Shown: one piece after another, positions 33,195 through 45,874 of the stretch | Position numbering within the stretch: position 1 is the stretch's first letter | Layout of the letters: every line of letters starts with the position of its first letter | Assembly: GCA_018398765.1 (NCBI GenBank) | Contig: JAHBMJ010003752.1 | Coordinates: 102,869 to 165,999 of the forward strand | From: Chromera velia | Lineage: Eukaryota > Sar > Chromeraceae | Reading direction: 5' to 3' | DNA length: 63,131 nucleotides | Notes under the pieces: generated by a model | What the model saw: the letters and a program-made list of their open reading frames with translations, nothing else | Told to the model about the DNA's origin: nothing | The model's database searches: none | Made by a program: the position numbers and the translations under genes

Positions 33195-34380
33195 ATGAAG
33201 CCTGCAGTGTACCTTTCAGAGTCCCTCTACTCATGGGAGGTCAGTCAGAGAGCGTTCATATTCCGTCTCCCTTTCCTTCCCGTCTTGCTCCTCTCGCACC
33301 CACAGTGCCATCTCCTTCCTGTGTGCACTTCCAGCGGTTCGTCCCCCATCTCATCCATCCGTCCCCCTCCGCCCCCATTCCACCTCTCTGTCCATGTACA
33401 ATCCGATGGATTTTATGTGCACCCCTGTCCTTCTTTTCACACTCTTTCCCTCCCTTCCCCGCCGCCACCCCGCTGTCTCTGCAGCCCAGTCCGGACGAGC
33501 GTGTCACGTTCGACGAACTGAACGAGCGGGTTATCCATCAAACCGAGGGCGGCTTCTTCGCTGTGGACATCGCAAAGGAGGGAATCGCAAGAGACGGGCT
33601 GTTCGTGAAGTCGGTCAGGCAGTCGGGGGTGTGCCCCTGGAAAGACCCAACTCGTTTCTCTTTTCTACTATGTCTCGCTGTGCTGCCCCCTCGATGCGTG
33701 ACAGAAGTCTGGGACAGAGAGAAAGAGAGCGAGGGAGAGTGGGAGAGTGAGTGTGAGTGGGAGAGTGAGTCGGAGTGTGAGTGAGATGGGTGGCTGAGTG
33801 AGTGTGTGTGTGAGAGAGAAAGAGGGCGTGTGCGTGCCTGTGTGTATCTGTGTGTCTGTATGCGTATGCGTGAAGGTGTGGATGATGTTCTATTCCTCTT
33901 TCCTGCAGATTTCGGAGGGGAGGCTTAGCTCGGTCTATCAAGTTTTCTCCCGAGGGATCCTACTTCGCCTACCTTCTCGACGACCGCACGATGGTCAGAA
34001 GAGAACAGAACACAACAGAGCAAAGGCGTAGGACAATGCAGTGATGCACTCCAGTGAAAAGAATGGAAATGAAAGTAGCACCAATAATCTGCACATGATT
34101 ATCCGTCCTCCTTAAAGAGTCAGTGAGTTTTCGCTCTTTTTATCCACCGGCAGTCACGATGGTCGCGACGTTTCTGACGTAGCATTCATTGGGGTAATGT
34201 GATGAGATGGCCAGCTTCAGAGAAGTACATCCAGACAGGACGCGTAAGGCCGTTGCCGTCCTTTTTTCTTGTCCTCTCGATCCCTGACAGCCGGCAATAA
34301 TAAATAATTGCTGCTCAGCTCTGTTTGCCTGTGTGTCTTCATCGTTCATGAAGAGATGGAAGTAAGTGCCCATACAATCA

Positions 34381-34411
<31 letters not shown>

Positions 34412-37400
34412 ACGGCGACTTTTTTGTGAAGATGTATGCAGAACATTATGACACTGCCGAATTTCATTTGTTGATTCTGTGTGATGCCTTGATGTCTCTC
34501 TCCCTCCCTGAATGCATGCGCATATGCATGCAGGGTATCGTTGACGTCCTGCATCCCGACAGGGTCGAGGTCAGGGTCCCCTTGAGGTCCCCCTCCGGCA
34601 GTTCGTCTGGGGGGAAGGACTTCAAGGCCCTTTCCTTCTTCTGGCTGCCTCCTCTGCCGTCGGGGGCCCCGGCATCGCCTTCTGCTTCGGTGTGGGGGGC
34701 CCTGGACCTCCGGGGGGGGGCACAAGGGGATGTGGGGGAGAGTGCGGATCTGGTTGTCGTCTCGACACAGGGACTTGAGGTGTGGAGATTTGTGTATGAT
34801 AGCCTGACGGTCAAGTCGGTCAAGAAATTGCCGACCCCGGTGAGAGCCTGCTGGCACGACTGTAACGCAGGGGTCGCCCTCGCGGCAGTTGGCCCTCGTA
34901 CCCTCCAGCCCTTTCTGTTTCAGTCCGCCAAACACCCTTTGAAGCTTCCCAAGCTCGATCTTCACCTCTCGCGCCCAGGGGCGAAACTGCAGACGGACGA
35001 CGTGGCTGTGATGACGCTTTATGAATGGACTTTCGGTGTACACGCAGACGCACACACTGGCCGAGTGTCATTGAGAAGTCTGGCAGGGCCTAGGCCTGCT
35101 GACATTCAAATTGAAATTGATGCCTCGTTGCCTGAAGTGCTGGAAATCGAAACAGCAGCAGATGACGAAGAAGGTGCGGAGGCTGGGGAAGGTGAGGGGG
35201 GAAAGGAAAAAAGTCCTTCGGGAAGACAGAGCAGTGGGACGCCTCCGGGTCATCCACCAGGGGGAGTGTCTTTAGAGACCCCCTCTTCTTCTTCCTCTTC
35301 TTCCTCTGCTTCTGCATCAACGAGGGTGACCGGACAAGAAGGACAGAGAGGAAAGAATGGGGGCAACGGAAAGAAGACAAAGCGGAATGAGGGACCTGTG
35401 ACGGGACCCATGCGACTGAGCAAGTGAGTAGACAGACAGCAAGCGCTTCTTCCAGCGTGAAGAAAAATGAGCAGAACAAGTGATTGCTTCTCTCTCTTTC
35501 CCGCACGCGTGAGAAAGGACGAAGCTTCTCTTCAGCGCGGTTCTCTCCGTTGTCTGTCCTTTTTTTTTCCAGGCTGTTCATTGCTTTCATTCTGAGTTTC
35601 TACAAGTTTTTCTTTCTTCTCGTTTTTCGACGAAGACATCAGACGTTTGCTTTTTGTATGCAATCGTTTGGTTCGCAGCAAGCAGCAAAAGACGAACATT
35701 TTGCCCCCAGCCTCTTTACAGATGCGTACGTTTTGCATCATATTCATTCCCACTCACTGACTGGAAAAGCAGATGGGACAATCTCCTGATAGTGCATCGC
35801 ACAGACAGGCGTCTCTCTTTGGCGTTCGACATCAAGGAAGGGCGGACCCTCCACACAGTCTTTGAACCCTGCGAAATGGGCATCGCGTCAGATATGCATG
35901 TCAGCTACCTTCCGGCCAGGTCGCAAAAAAATAAGGGAATTTTCATTGCAGTGCAGACATAAAATGAAGTCTTTGCCATTCCCCCCCCCCCTCTCTGCTC
36001 TCTCAAGCTGGTTTGTTTGTCCACTGGCCGGTTCTTATTCTTCCTTTTCTTCCGTTTTCTCCCATTCCCTCCTCCCCCCCCACAGGACAACGGTCAAACA
36101 GGGAGCGAAGACGAAAACGATTTCGGGATGCCGAAACCAGACCCATGTGAGTCCGCGAGTCGAAAGGAAGGTTGAAAGGAAGAGCTCAGAAGTGAGAAGC
36201 TTGATTTCTTTTCAAGTTTCTCTGAGCAGAGCATGCAGTTCATTTTTGTTGTCCCGTGTCAGCCCTCGCTTCTTTGCTTGAGATGGTTCTGCATGTCGGG
36301 AAAATTCCAGAGATGCATGACGGAAAGGAGGCATGGAGGCAGGAGATCATATTCGAAGAGGATTCAGATGTCATCTCTCTCATCATGTTCTTTGAACCCC
36401 GTTCCGGTCTTGTGAGGAGGGGTACGTACGAATAGAAGAAGAGAAGGATAAAAGGATCGACAGATACAAATTCGGCATGCTGCCTCAGGCTCAGTGCTCC
36501 ATATCTTCTAGCTTCCCTCGCTCGTCCAACCCCCTTAATTCTTCCCTGATGGATGTCTGTTTTCCCCTTCGCTCGCTCCCTCATTTGCCGTTGAGACTTT
36601 CTTCTCTTAATTCTGCAGACCTCCCTTCTTGGTCCCACTGCAACAGCGAGGTCCTCATCGATTGGGAAGGTGCGTGGGGGGGCAATGGTTTCGTCTTTCC
36701 TTTTCTGACTCTGGAGCCATCGGTTTTTCCTTCGTGTAGTCCTTTTTTTCTCTCTGCATGCCCCTGTCATCTCCTCTCCATTGCACACACCTGCCAATGT
36801 GCATCCATGCATGTGTGGGTGTACGTTCATTCATGTATGTGCATGCAGGTGGAGGCGTCTACAGGGTAGAGGTCGACCTGGATGTCGTCATGCGCGAGCT
36901 GGCTCCATTCAGCAAGGTGGGCTTTTTTTTTTCTGTATGAAAGTAATTCTGTATGAAAGTAAATTCAGGCTCTATTCAGCAAGGTGGGCTCTCTCTGTCT
37001 CTGCTTCCTTCGCGTTCACTCTCTTTTCGTTGTTCTATTTATCTCAAATAAAGAACAGAAGAAACAAAGCAAGTACGAACAGAAAGAAAGAGATGGAGGA
37101 AAAAAAGGTTGAGAGAGATGCCTTTCCGCTACTCCGCTCTTCGTATTTGTGTCTCTTCTCTGCCTGTCCTTTCTTCCATATGAGAAAGGTGCGAGCCCTC
37201 TTTTTTGTTTTCTTTTGTGCTTTCTTGTTCTTTTCTCTTCTGATGCCTTTCTCCTGAGTAGGCTTCCAGCTAGTGACGCGAAGCGAAGATATTTCGCTGT
37301 GTCTGCGTGCATCTGCGTATGCACGTACATGTGAGTCTATGGATGGATGCAGCTGGAGTTGCTGAAGATTCTTTTGAGGCGAGCGGATTGCAAGGAACGT

Positions 37401-40400
37401 ACACTGAACTTGTTGCGGGCTTGTGTGGAAGACATGTGAGTGGGGGTGGGGGGGTGGGGAGAGCCGAAGACGGCTCGATGGCGGAAATGAAAGAAAGGAG
37501 AAAACCGGACGCGGGACCGACAAAAGAGGGAAGACAGACAAAGAGAGTGGAAGAGAACAGAGACCAGAAAATGCCGGGTGGGTCTTGCTTGCACACTCAA
37601 TCAGTAGTAGAGGCGGCGGGGGGGGGCGTTAGGAACTCAAAAAGATGCCAAGAGAGTGGAAAAGATTTGGAGGCCTACTTTCGAGCTGGTTCGAATCTCT
37701 GGTGGACCTCTTGCCTTTCTGCATAAATACAGAAATCCAATAATTTGAATCTCTTGCCGGTGTATAATGTTGAACAAAGTACATGCAGTCACCCAGCCGC
37801 CGGCGTCTCTCATTCATTCTTGCTTGCTTCATTTTGCTCAGGGGAAGCGAGGACGAGCTGGCTGCCATCTTCTCTGTGGTGAACTTCGTGTATAGAACCG
37901 CAATCGAAAAGTGAGTTCGTGAATGAGTGAGTGGGTGAGTCAGTGACTGCGTGGGTACTTGAACGGATGCATGGATGGGTGCGGCGTGAGTGCGGGTACC
38001 TAAAGGCTGGACATTGCAGTAAATAAGATCCGATTTGGGTGGATGGATGTCTGTGGTTTATTCTTCTATCTTTCGAGTCAAATCAACCGGGTCACGTTTT
38101 CCCTGGCTTCCTTCATTCCTCGTCTCTCCTGGTAGGTGCAGGTCTGTCCGGTTGATCCCCCATATTTTCGTCTCGCTTCTGTTTTCTTGTGTTTCCAGCG
38201 ATTCTCTTTTCCTTTCCACTGCCATCTGCCATTGATTGCCTGTTGTTTCCCGAACACGCATCTAGATTCCCTTCATCTCTTCTCTTCTCTTCTGTTCCAC
38301 AGAGTCCCTCGGAGACTCGCAGTCACTCAGCAGCAGAAGGGGGCGAAGGGCAAAGGGGGCCCACAGAGGGCCACAGTGTCGCTGGAGACGCTCATGAAAT
38401 TCGTGGTCCGTCTCTTTTCTTTCTTTCTCTGTCTCTCTTTCTTTCCGAGGGATACTCGTGACACCCGCAGTCTGTCTGTCTGTCTGTCTGTCAGACCGCG
38501 CTTTGGGAGCGTACGGGAGGGCAGGGCAGTGCAGACAGACCTGGGGGGGAATTCGGGATTTGACCAGCGGTCTCTCTCGTGCTTGGATAGGGATGGGATT
38601 GAATCAGACCAAGAGGAAAGTGTGTTGGGCCCTGTAGGTTCTCTACTCTGGTTGACATGTTGCTGGTGTGACGGTGGAAATCGTTCCTTTCGCTCTCTTT
38701 TTCTGTCTCTTCCCCTCTATCCCTCCTCTATCGTTTTCGCACGCACACATAAACACACTCACTCTCTTACTCAGTCACTCCTTTCCTCGCACAACTACTC
38801 ACTCTTTCACTCTCTCGTTTGAAGAGAGAAACGGGGAATTTAGAGGTTTTTGAAACCCTGGGTGAGATGCAAATTTTGGAATTATGCTCCCTCCCTCCCG
38901 GTTTGCCTGCCTCTGTTCCTGGTTCCCTGTCTGCATGTTTGCCTGCCTGTGTTCCTGGTTCCCTCTCTGCATGTTTGCCTGCCTGTGTTCCTGGTTCCCT
39001 GTCTGCATGTTTGCCTGCCTGTGTTCCTGGTTCCCTGTCTGCATGTTTGCCTGCCTGTGTTTCTGGTTCCCTGTCTGCATGTTTGCCTGCCTGTGTTCCT
39101 GGTTCCCTGTCTGCATGTTTGCCTGCCTGTGTTTCTGGTTCCCTGTCTGCATGTTTGCCTGCCTGTGTTCCTGGTTCCCTGTCTGCATGTTTGCCTGCCT
39201 GTGTTCCTGGTTCCCTGTCTGTTTGCCTGCCTGCACAGCTAGCTTACGGTTGTCTCAGCTTTCTTGTGATCGACACGGAGGGCAGTCGGCTTTTCTCTCT
39301 CTCTCTCGCTTTCCTGTTGAGCAGGAGGATGGATCATCGGAGGGACCTCGTGATTGAAGAGAAGAGAAGAAGTTTGGCGTCTCTTCGTGCCTGCGTGCAT
39401 CACAGATCCATGTCATGATGCTGTGTCATCTGTCTGTCTACGTATGGTTGTGTTTGTCTGCAGGGGAGTCAGTCGCTGATCACAGAGAAGGACTTTGCTC
39501 AGTCAGTTCTCTTCCCCGTGCTCAGAAAAGTCCTCCAGGCGGTGCAGAACGCCCACGCACCCCCGGGGCCCGGGCCGCCCCCCTCGAGGGATATATGTGA
39601 CGTGGGGTCTCTGCCCCCCTCCCTCGATTTGGGGGAAGATTCAACACACCGGGGGATAGCCGAAGGGGGGCAGAGATCTCCGATTAGTGGAAGTGGAGGT
39701 CCAAGAAGACCCCCCCCCTCAGACACCCCTTCCCTCCTCGACTTGGCATATGCAAGGAGAGGTCTCACACTCCCTCCCGACGATGAACTCCCCCCTGTGT
39801 GGACAGGAGACCTGCCTCTGCCCCCGCTGGTCCCGGAAAGAGAAAAGGAAAGGGAAGCCAAACGCTCGAGTGGAGGACGATCGAAGGAGCAGCAGAGGAA
39901 ACGAAGGCCGTTGTCGGAAAGGCTTGCTGATGACGATCCTCGTGCGGCGGCCTTCTTCATGTTTGCGGTGCTTGAGTACACTCACTCGCTGCTCTCACTG
40001 CAAATTCTGCCTCACCGAGTATTGCAGACTCTGGTGTTCGACGCGGCGGTATTCTTTGGGGAAGGTGCGCTCACATTGATTCACGCACTCACGTGTTCTC
40101 TTTCACTGCATCTGGAAGGAGGGGGATATATCGATTGAAAGCTGGGTGGGTGGGTGGGCGAGAGTTTTTGTCTTCACTCGCAGAGAGAAAGAGCAGCAGT
40201 GGCACGAAAAGAAAAGTCTTGGTTCGGATTTGAATGATTCTTTGGGGCCATCAGAGACTTTCATAAGTTTGCCTCTCAGGTCGCCTCCCTATTTGGCATT
40301 CTGTCTGTTTGTATGCAGAGAGTCTCTTGCAGCAGCTGCTGCAGTATCACGTCCTTTTGGACTCTGCCGAAATCGCGAAGAGGCTTGTCGGCTTCTGGAG

Positions 40401-40702
40401 ACGCACCGGGGCGGCTTGGGCAGCACAGTCCTGCCTGGGTGGGTTTGTGGGTGTCTTGATGTCATGATGGGGGGCGCTGGGTGTGTGAGGCGGCTCTGCT
40501 GGCGAGTCGTCGTTGACTTTCGCTGGGTGGGACATGTAGTCATAGAGTTGGAGGGAGAATTTTGTGCGCATCAGCCGATGGACCTTTCTTTTTCAGTCTC
40601 GGTTTGCTGGGTGAAAAGGGGTGGGGTCGCTTTCTGAAAGCAAACCTGTCTGATGATACCAGTCTGTGACGAGCTTTTTCCCCTCCTGCTGTGTGTGTAT
40701 TT

Positions 40703-40740
<38 letters not shown>

Positions 40741-41598
40741 TGCTCTTCAACGTGTCCGATTGAAGTGAAGAATCGTGGAGGCGAGTCTGTCTATGTGCCA
40801 GAATTAATTATCTCTCCCTCCTTTGCATTGGTTGATGCAGACATGGCAATGAGGATCCGTGACTGGTCGCTGGTCGTGGAAGTCCTGATCCGAAAAAAGG
40901 AGGTGAGTGAGTGAGTGAGTGCACTAGTCGGGAGGAGGCAGAGAGAGTGACGAACAGGGGGTCGGTCTCTCTGTGTGGGAATGCTGCCTCGTGTGGTGAT
41001 TTATGTATGCCCTTTGGCCACAGGGGTTTTTGTTGATTTGGCGGCTCCTTGATTCGGTTCGCCAAGTGTTTTTTCTCTCATTTCTTCTTTCTCTTTTTCT
41101 GTCTGTGTCTCTCCGTCCGTGGTCTTTCCTTTCAGTGGTTTCTCTCTGTTTTCACTCACTGTGCGTCTGAGACCCTTCAGTGCGTTGATTGGTCTTCGTC
41201 TGTTTTTTCTTCTCTCTGTTCGTCATTCTCGTGTTTCTCCCTCCTGCAAACTTGAGCGCTCCTTCTATCTGTCTGTCTCTCCGCCTCCTTGCTTGTACCT
41301 CACCCTACCCTCCTTTCTTGCCTCTCTGTCTGTGCATGTGAACACACACTCGTCCAGTACCTCCAAGTGGTTCCCTTCCTCAGAAAGACCGGCGCCAGCA
41401 GCTTTCCCATGGAGTCATTCCTGAAGGCTCTTTCTCAAGATGTGAAGGTGGGGAAGCACAATCTGCATCTTTGTTGTTGTTCTGTTTTCGTGTTCAAAGG
41501 GAATCAGTTAGTTCAGTCTTCACAATCTATCTCAACAGGTGCAGGGCAAGTGAGATGCAATCCCACACAGGCGCATGACACGCACGCATGCACGCATG

Positions 41599-41641
<43 letters not shown>

Positions 41642-42639
41642 AGAAAAAGAGAGAGAGAGAGAAAGTCAGAGAGAGGTGCAAAAAAAGCGCTCGTGATATC
41701 GTGTTTGCATTTTTCCCTTTTCCACGCAAGAAGAAAGAAGGGAGAGACGGCCTGAATAGCTTTCAGCCGAGGGAAAGTCAGGTGTGACGCCCTCCTCGTG
41801 TGTGTGTGTGTGGCATCGAACGTAGGGGTCTTCTGTCTGACGATGATGGATTCTGTGCAGGCACAGGAATACGACGTGATGCTACTCCCGCACGTCCTCG
41901 AGTCCGTGGCAGCTTGGAGACGGTTGGTGGGTCCGTCTGTTGGTCTTTTGGTTTTCAGACAAACTCGCCTTTGCCTTTTTGCGTTGTCTTCCCTCTGTCG
42001 TGATCCTCGTTCTCTCCTCTCGTTCAGTCACAGGTCCTGTATCTACCACCTTGACTTTCGAAAGCCTCCTAGATTTCCTGACTGACTGTCTGTCTTTCTG
42101 TCTGTCGATTGTTGCTTCAACAGGAAAAAGAGAGAAAAAAAAGTCATACAGTCTGTCTATCTGTTTGTCTGCCTGTTTGACTCATTAACTGCAGAGACCA
42201 TAGGAGGCTGCCTGAGGTCGTCCCCCCACCAAATCTGAAGGTGTGTTGTTGTGTGCTGATCGAATTCTTTCTTCTGCCAATGGCGAGCGTCCCACGATTG
42301 CTCGCTCGCCTTGGATATTTGTTTTTGTCGAACTTTCTTGGGGTTTGTTCAAACTCTGTAATCGAAGGCGAGATCGATGTTAAGAGAGAATTAAAGGCAG
42401 GATACGGGAAAGACGCAGGTTGTTCAATGCCACTCTTCCGTCGTCATAGAGTAATAAGAAGAAAAGATGGAGTGCTCGTAATGGACGCACTTTCACTTTC
42501 TGAGTGCTTGTGTCGTTTTTTTCGCGACAATTTTGTGTTTCGCTCGGAGATTCACCTTGTCGTTTTCTCTTTTGTGCGTTCGCCTAAACTGCAGCTGTAG
42601 AAATCTCTGTTTTGTTCAGCCTTTCTTCTCTGTTTGACG

Positions 42640-42714
<75 letters not shown>

Positions 42715-44445
42715 CAGGGTTGCGGAAGGTGGCTCCCTGAGATCAGGGGATCAGACGAAGACCTCCTCGCGCCAGGTGAATCCAGACCTCCAGCACCCCC
42801 CCTACCACCAGCAGCCGCAGCGGCATCAGCAGGTTCAGGGTCGCAGCAGCAGGCCCCCCCGCCCCCTGCTTCACTCGGGTCGGAAAGGGAGGACAGGAAT
42901 ACCGCTGCCACTCGCGCAAAGGGTGTAGATAAAAAACGACCAAGCCCGCTGCAAGAGACCCCACCGGATGGTCAACAGATCAACAGGTCAAACGAATCAA
43001 TCACACAGTCTTCGTCTTCAGAGCTGCTTCCATCCGAAAAGTCACCCTCCAGCGCATCTCCTGCCGCCGCTGCTGCTGCAGCGAGTGCTGTGGGACGAGC
43101 AGATGCAATTTTGTCCCCCTCTCCCTTTTCCTCTTCATCTTCTTCCTCGTCTCCCTCCTCATCCCCTCACTCGTCCTCCAAATTCCCCCCCACAGAATCG
43201 GAGATAGAGACGGGGGGGGAGATTCAAAAGGCCAACATGGGAGCAGAAGACACACCACAGCATTTGGGAGGGGAGGATGAGGACGGTCAGATGGGACCGC
43301 AAAGTTATCAGGTCGCGTTTCGTCACGCTCCTGCTCCACGGCAGCAGAAGGGAATGGGGGGTGGAGGTGAAGAGGGAACAGAAGCAGACGTCCAGGCTTC
43401 CCTCCTCCCGTCTGTATCTCAATTGCATTTCGATCCGTCGTCTTCCTCGGCACAGAAGACCCATGAGGCCTCCCCCTTTTCTGGTGTTAAGGCGGATCGT
43501 GGAGGGAAGGCAGAGGGAGACAAAGGGGGAGTTTGGCGTGAAAGCGCAGCGGGTGCTTCGTCTTCCTCTCTCCTATCCTCACAGGGGGGGGCCTCTAGGG
43601 GAGGGGGAGGGGGGGGGCACTCTCGTCGGGAGTCCTACCAGCCCCTGTTCGTCGGTAGGAAGGATCTAGAAGAGATGGTTGAGGAGGAGGAGGAAAAACG
43701 AAATTTAGACTTAGGGGCAGATGGTGCCCCCTCTGTGAGTGCATGTCAAATGACGAAAGAAAAAACAGAAGGAGCCGGTGTTGCTTCCCCTGTTGAAAAT
43801 TCCGAAGCAGCACTGCACGGTGGGTTGGAAGCATTGCTAGGGGAGATGGAAGAAAAGACGGGGGGGAACGAAAAGAATGGAATGGATTCAGAAGGCGCAG
43901 GGATGGTTGGTTTGCGGATGGACCTCGCGGTGGAGGGGGGGAAGGAGGAAGAAGCAGAGACGGGAGAAGCAGAGACACCGGTTGGGGGGGAAATGCATGT
44001 TCGGGCTTTGGCTTTTTGGGATTCTTCAACTGAGGCTCAAAAAAACAAAGAAGCAAAAGGGGGGGGTGTTGACCCATTGGATTCCCTGTTGCTAAATTCT
44101 GTTGACAGTGGCTTTGGAAATCTGGAGTCATCTGGTGCGCACTGCCAGAGTGTTTTTGGTCGGGTGAGTGAGCATGAAGGAGAGGGTGAGGGCCCTCTGA
44201 CTGATGAAGCGCCAGAAGACAAGAGTGAGCCTGGTGTCGATGTTGGGTTGGGGGGGGATGTTGTGGACGGAGACCTTGAGAGACCTCAATGCGAACCAGG
44301 CTCAGCGGACACCGCAAGTGGGGAAGCAGAGACAGGTGGGATGGACACACTACAAAACCCTTTGGAGGTCAATTCGAAGCCTCCGCATGAGAACAGTTTG
44401 TGGGGAGACCAATTATCAGATGAACACGTTGATTGGGACGCTTAA
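33195..44445 (+). CDS. RMC1: RMC1 homologue (Mon1-Ccz1 Rab7 activator subunit)
   Basis: Nineteen exons join in phase: 33195-33239, 33485-33609, 33909-33993, 34534-35423, 35773-35899, 36086-36146, 36239-36421, 36619-36669, 36849-36916, 37353-37435, 37842-37910, 38303-38405, 39464-40064, 40319-40438, 40841-40902, 41358-41447, 41861-41922, 42195-42240 and 42718-44445 (4599 nt, 1532 residues). The N-terminal part is beta-propeller-like: ARSIKFSPEGSYFAYL, DLVVVSTQGLEVWRF, LQPFLFQSAKHPLKLPK and WDNLLIVHRTDRRLSLAFDI. The later part is alpha-helical: LLQQLLQYHVLLDSAEIAKR and MRIRDWSLVVEVLIRKK. This order matches RMC1 (C18orf8/Mic1), which with Mon1-Ccz1 activates Rab7 on late endosomes and autophagosomes. 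Three Ser/Pro/Glu-rich inserts and a 576-residue acidic disordered tail make it about twice the animal length. Donors at exons 5, 12 and 17 are my least certain junctions. Confidence 0.8.
38902..39234. repeat. 36-bp minisatellite in RMC1 intron 12
   Basis: About nine head-to-tail copies of a 36-base unit beginning GTTTGCCTGCCTGTGTTCCT and ending CTGTCTGCAT, with a few T/C changes. Because 36 is divisible by three, all frames stay open through it and give repetitive pseudo-proteins. It is intronic in the RMC1 model and pyrimidine-rich on the sense strand. Confidence 0.9.
40699..40738. repeat. (GA)n microsatellite in RMC1 intron
   Basis: About 18 GA units following an A-run, in the intron between exons 14 and 15. 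Confidence 0.85.
41603..41664. repeat. (CA)n and (GA)n microsatellite in RMC1 intron
   Basis: A CA run of about 17 units followed by AGAGAGA, in the intron between exons 16 and 17. Confidence 0.85.
42641..42717 (+). repeat. (TC)n(TG)n acceptor tract of the last RMC1 exon
   Basis: About 17 TC units pass directly into about 17 TG units and then CGTGCAG, the acceptor of exon 19 at 42718. The organisation is the same as at 26451-26540 on the other strand. Confidence 0.85.
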
Positions 44446-45874
44446 TTAGTTGATCAATCAAATTGAGAAATTGGGATAGAGAGACTTCCGGAAAGCCTAG
44501 CGGAAAGCTAATTTCCATGTGCTGTAACACTGCTGTTAACGTTTGGAAACAGACACTCGTGCATCTCTGAATGCACTTTCAGCTTCAACCTACCTTTCAA
44601 GTCGATCATAATCTTTGAATTATCTTTTCAATTAAGTTCACTCCTGTTTTTCTTTAACATTTACGTACATGTTTCTGCACTTTTAGTTTATTGTCCAGTT
44701 ATCATTAGTTTATTTTAGTTAAAACTACATCGCATTTTTTTTATAACCCCCTTTATATCTAACACTTTAAACAAAATCAAACCTAGAATCAAAAAATATA
44801 TCTAATATAAAGTTTCAATTTTAGAAATGAATATAATTGAAAAAACCTTAAGTTTGTTATATCATCTTTAATATATGCATAAAAATAAAGTTTCAAGATC
44901 CTTGTCTAACATTAGAAGTACTACTATCCAGCTAGCTCTGGATACGGCTAGGGATATGGATGACGATTGATGGCGTGTCATAGTCATCATGATAGATCGT
45001 TAGTAATATATAGTGTTTAATGCGTGATTGTGGTCTATAAACACTAGAAGAGTCTGTCAGTGGGAACGCTAGTCAGAACAACCCTCGCTGGGACCATCGT
45101 TGTTCTTCTTTTAAATTGATGTCTTATAATTGCTATCAGTTTAACCTTACATGCTGATACAACAGAAATGTGCTAGGAAACGTGACTGCTGATTCATGTG
45201 GCTAAAACAGATACTACGATGCGCACATGGTATGTTTACTTTAATCATAGGCCCGAAAAGACACACACGCCGGAATACGCGGGTATATACGCCGGGCCGC
45301 CTTAATTACCTAGTCAATCACAGTTGATGCAGAAAGGTGGGGCGCTCGCTCATGCACGCTCGGCGCTCGCACCACAAGGTCCACAACCTACACATATACC
45401 TGGACATATACACTACAACTAGCAGCCTGAGCGATATTAAACTTGTTATTAATTTAGTATTAAACTGTGTATGATGGGTTCATCGGGCCACCGGTATCAC
45501 TGCAGACATTAGAATACTTAATATCAAGTATGTTAATATTACTTAGTGTTTAGCTTTGTGTATTAATATGAATTATGATTATATGTTTATGCGGGTAGAA
45601 AAAAATTGGGTTAAATTCAATTTACAAGTGATACGGTCCATGCACTTAAGAGATTAATGCAAACCTATATCAAGCAATACTAGTAATTTTAAACTAGAGT
45701 CTATAAGTGAAAGACTAAGCTCAATAACCGCTCAGTCACTGGCACGTGGCCGCCGCACGTCTAAATAATAATTTTTTATTTATTAATTCAATGAAATTCA
45801 GGATACTTGCTTACATGCACAGGCTTTGTAGAATGGGTCGAATAAAAAGTCATTCCTTACTAGAGATGGTTTCG
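44446..45874. other. AT-rich convergent intergenic DNA
   Basis: 3' flank of RMC1. No gene or structured repeat supported. Strongly AT-rich apart from a short GC-richer patch near 45240-45380. Confidence 0.5.

Noticed and set aside
35566-35789. Exon starting after TTTTTTTTCCAG near 35572 in RMC1
   Set aside because: It would be in phase with exon 4 but runs into TGA before reaching the conserved block read from 35773, which is also in phase.
38819-39418. Long open frame of repeated VPGSLSACLPAC-like units, and its antisense counterpart
   Set aside because: Produced by the 36-bp minisatellite; it lies in RMC1 intron 12 and both strands stay open because the unit is a multiple of three.
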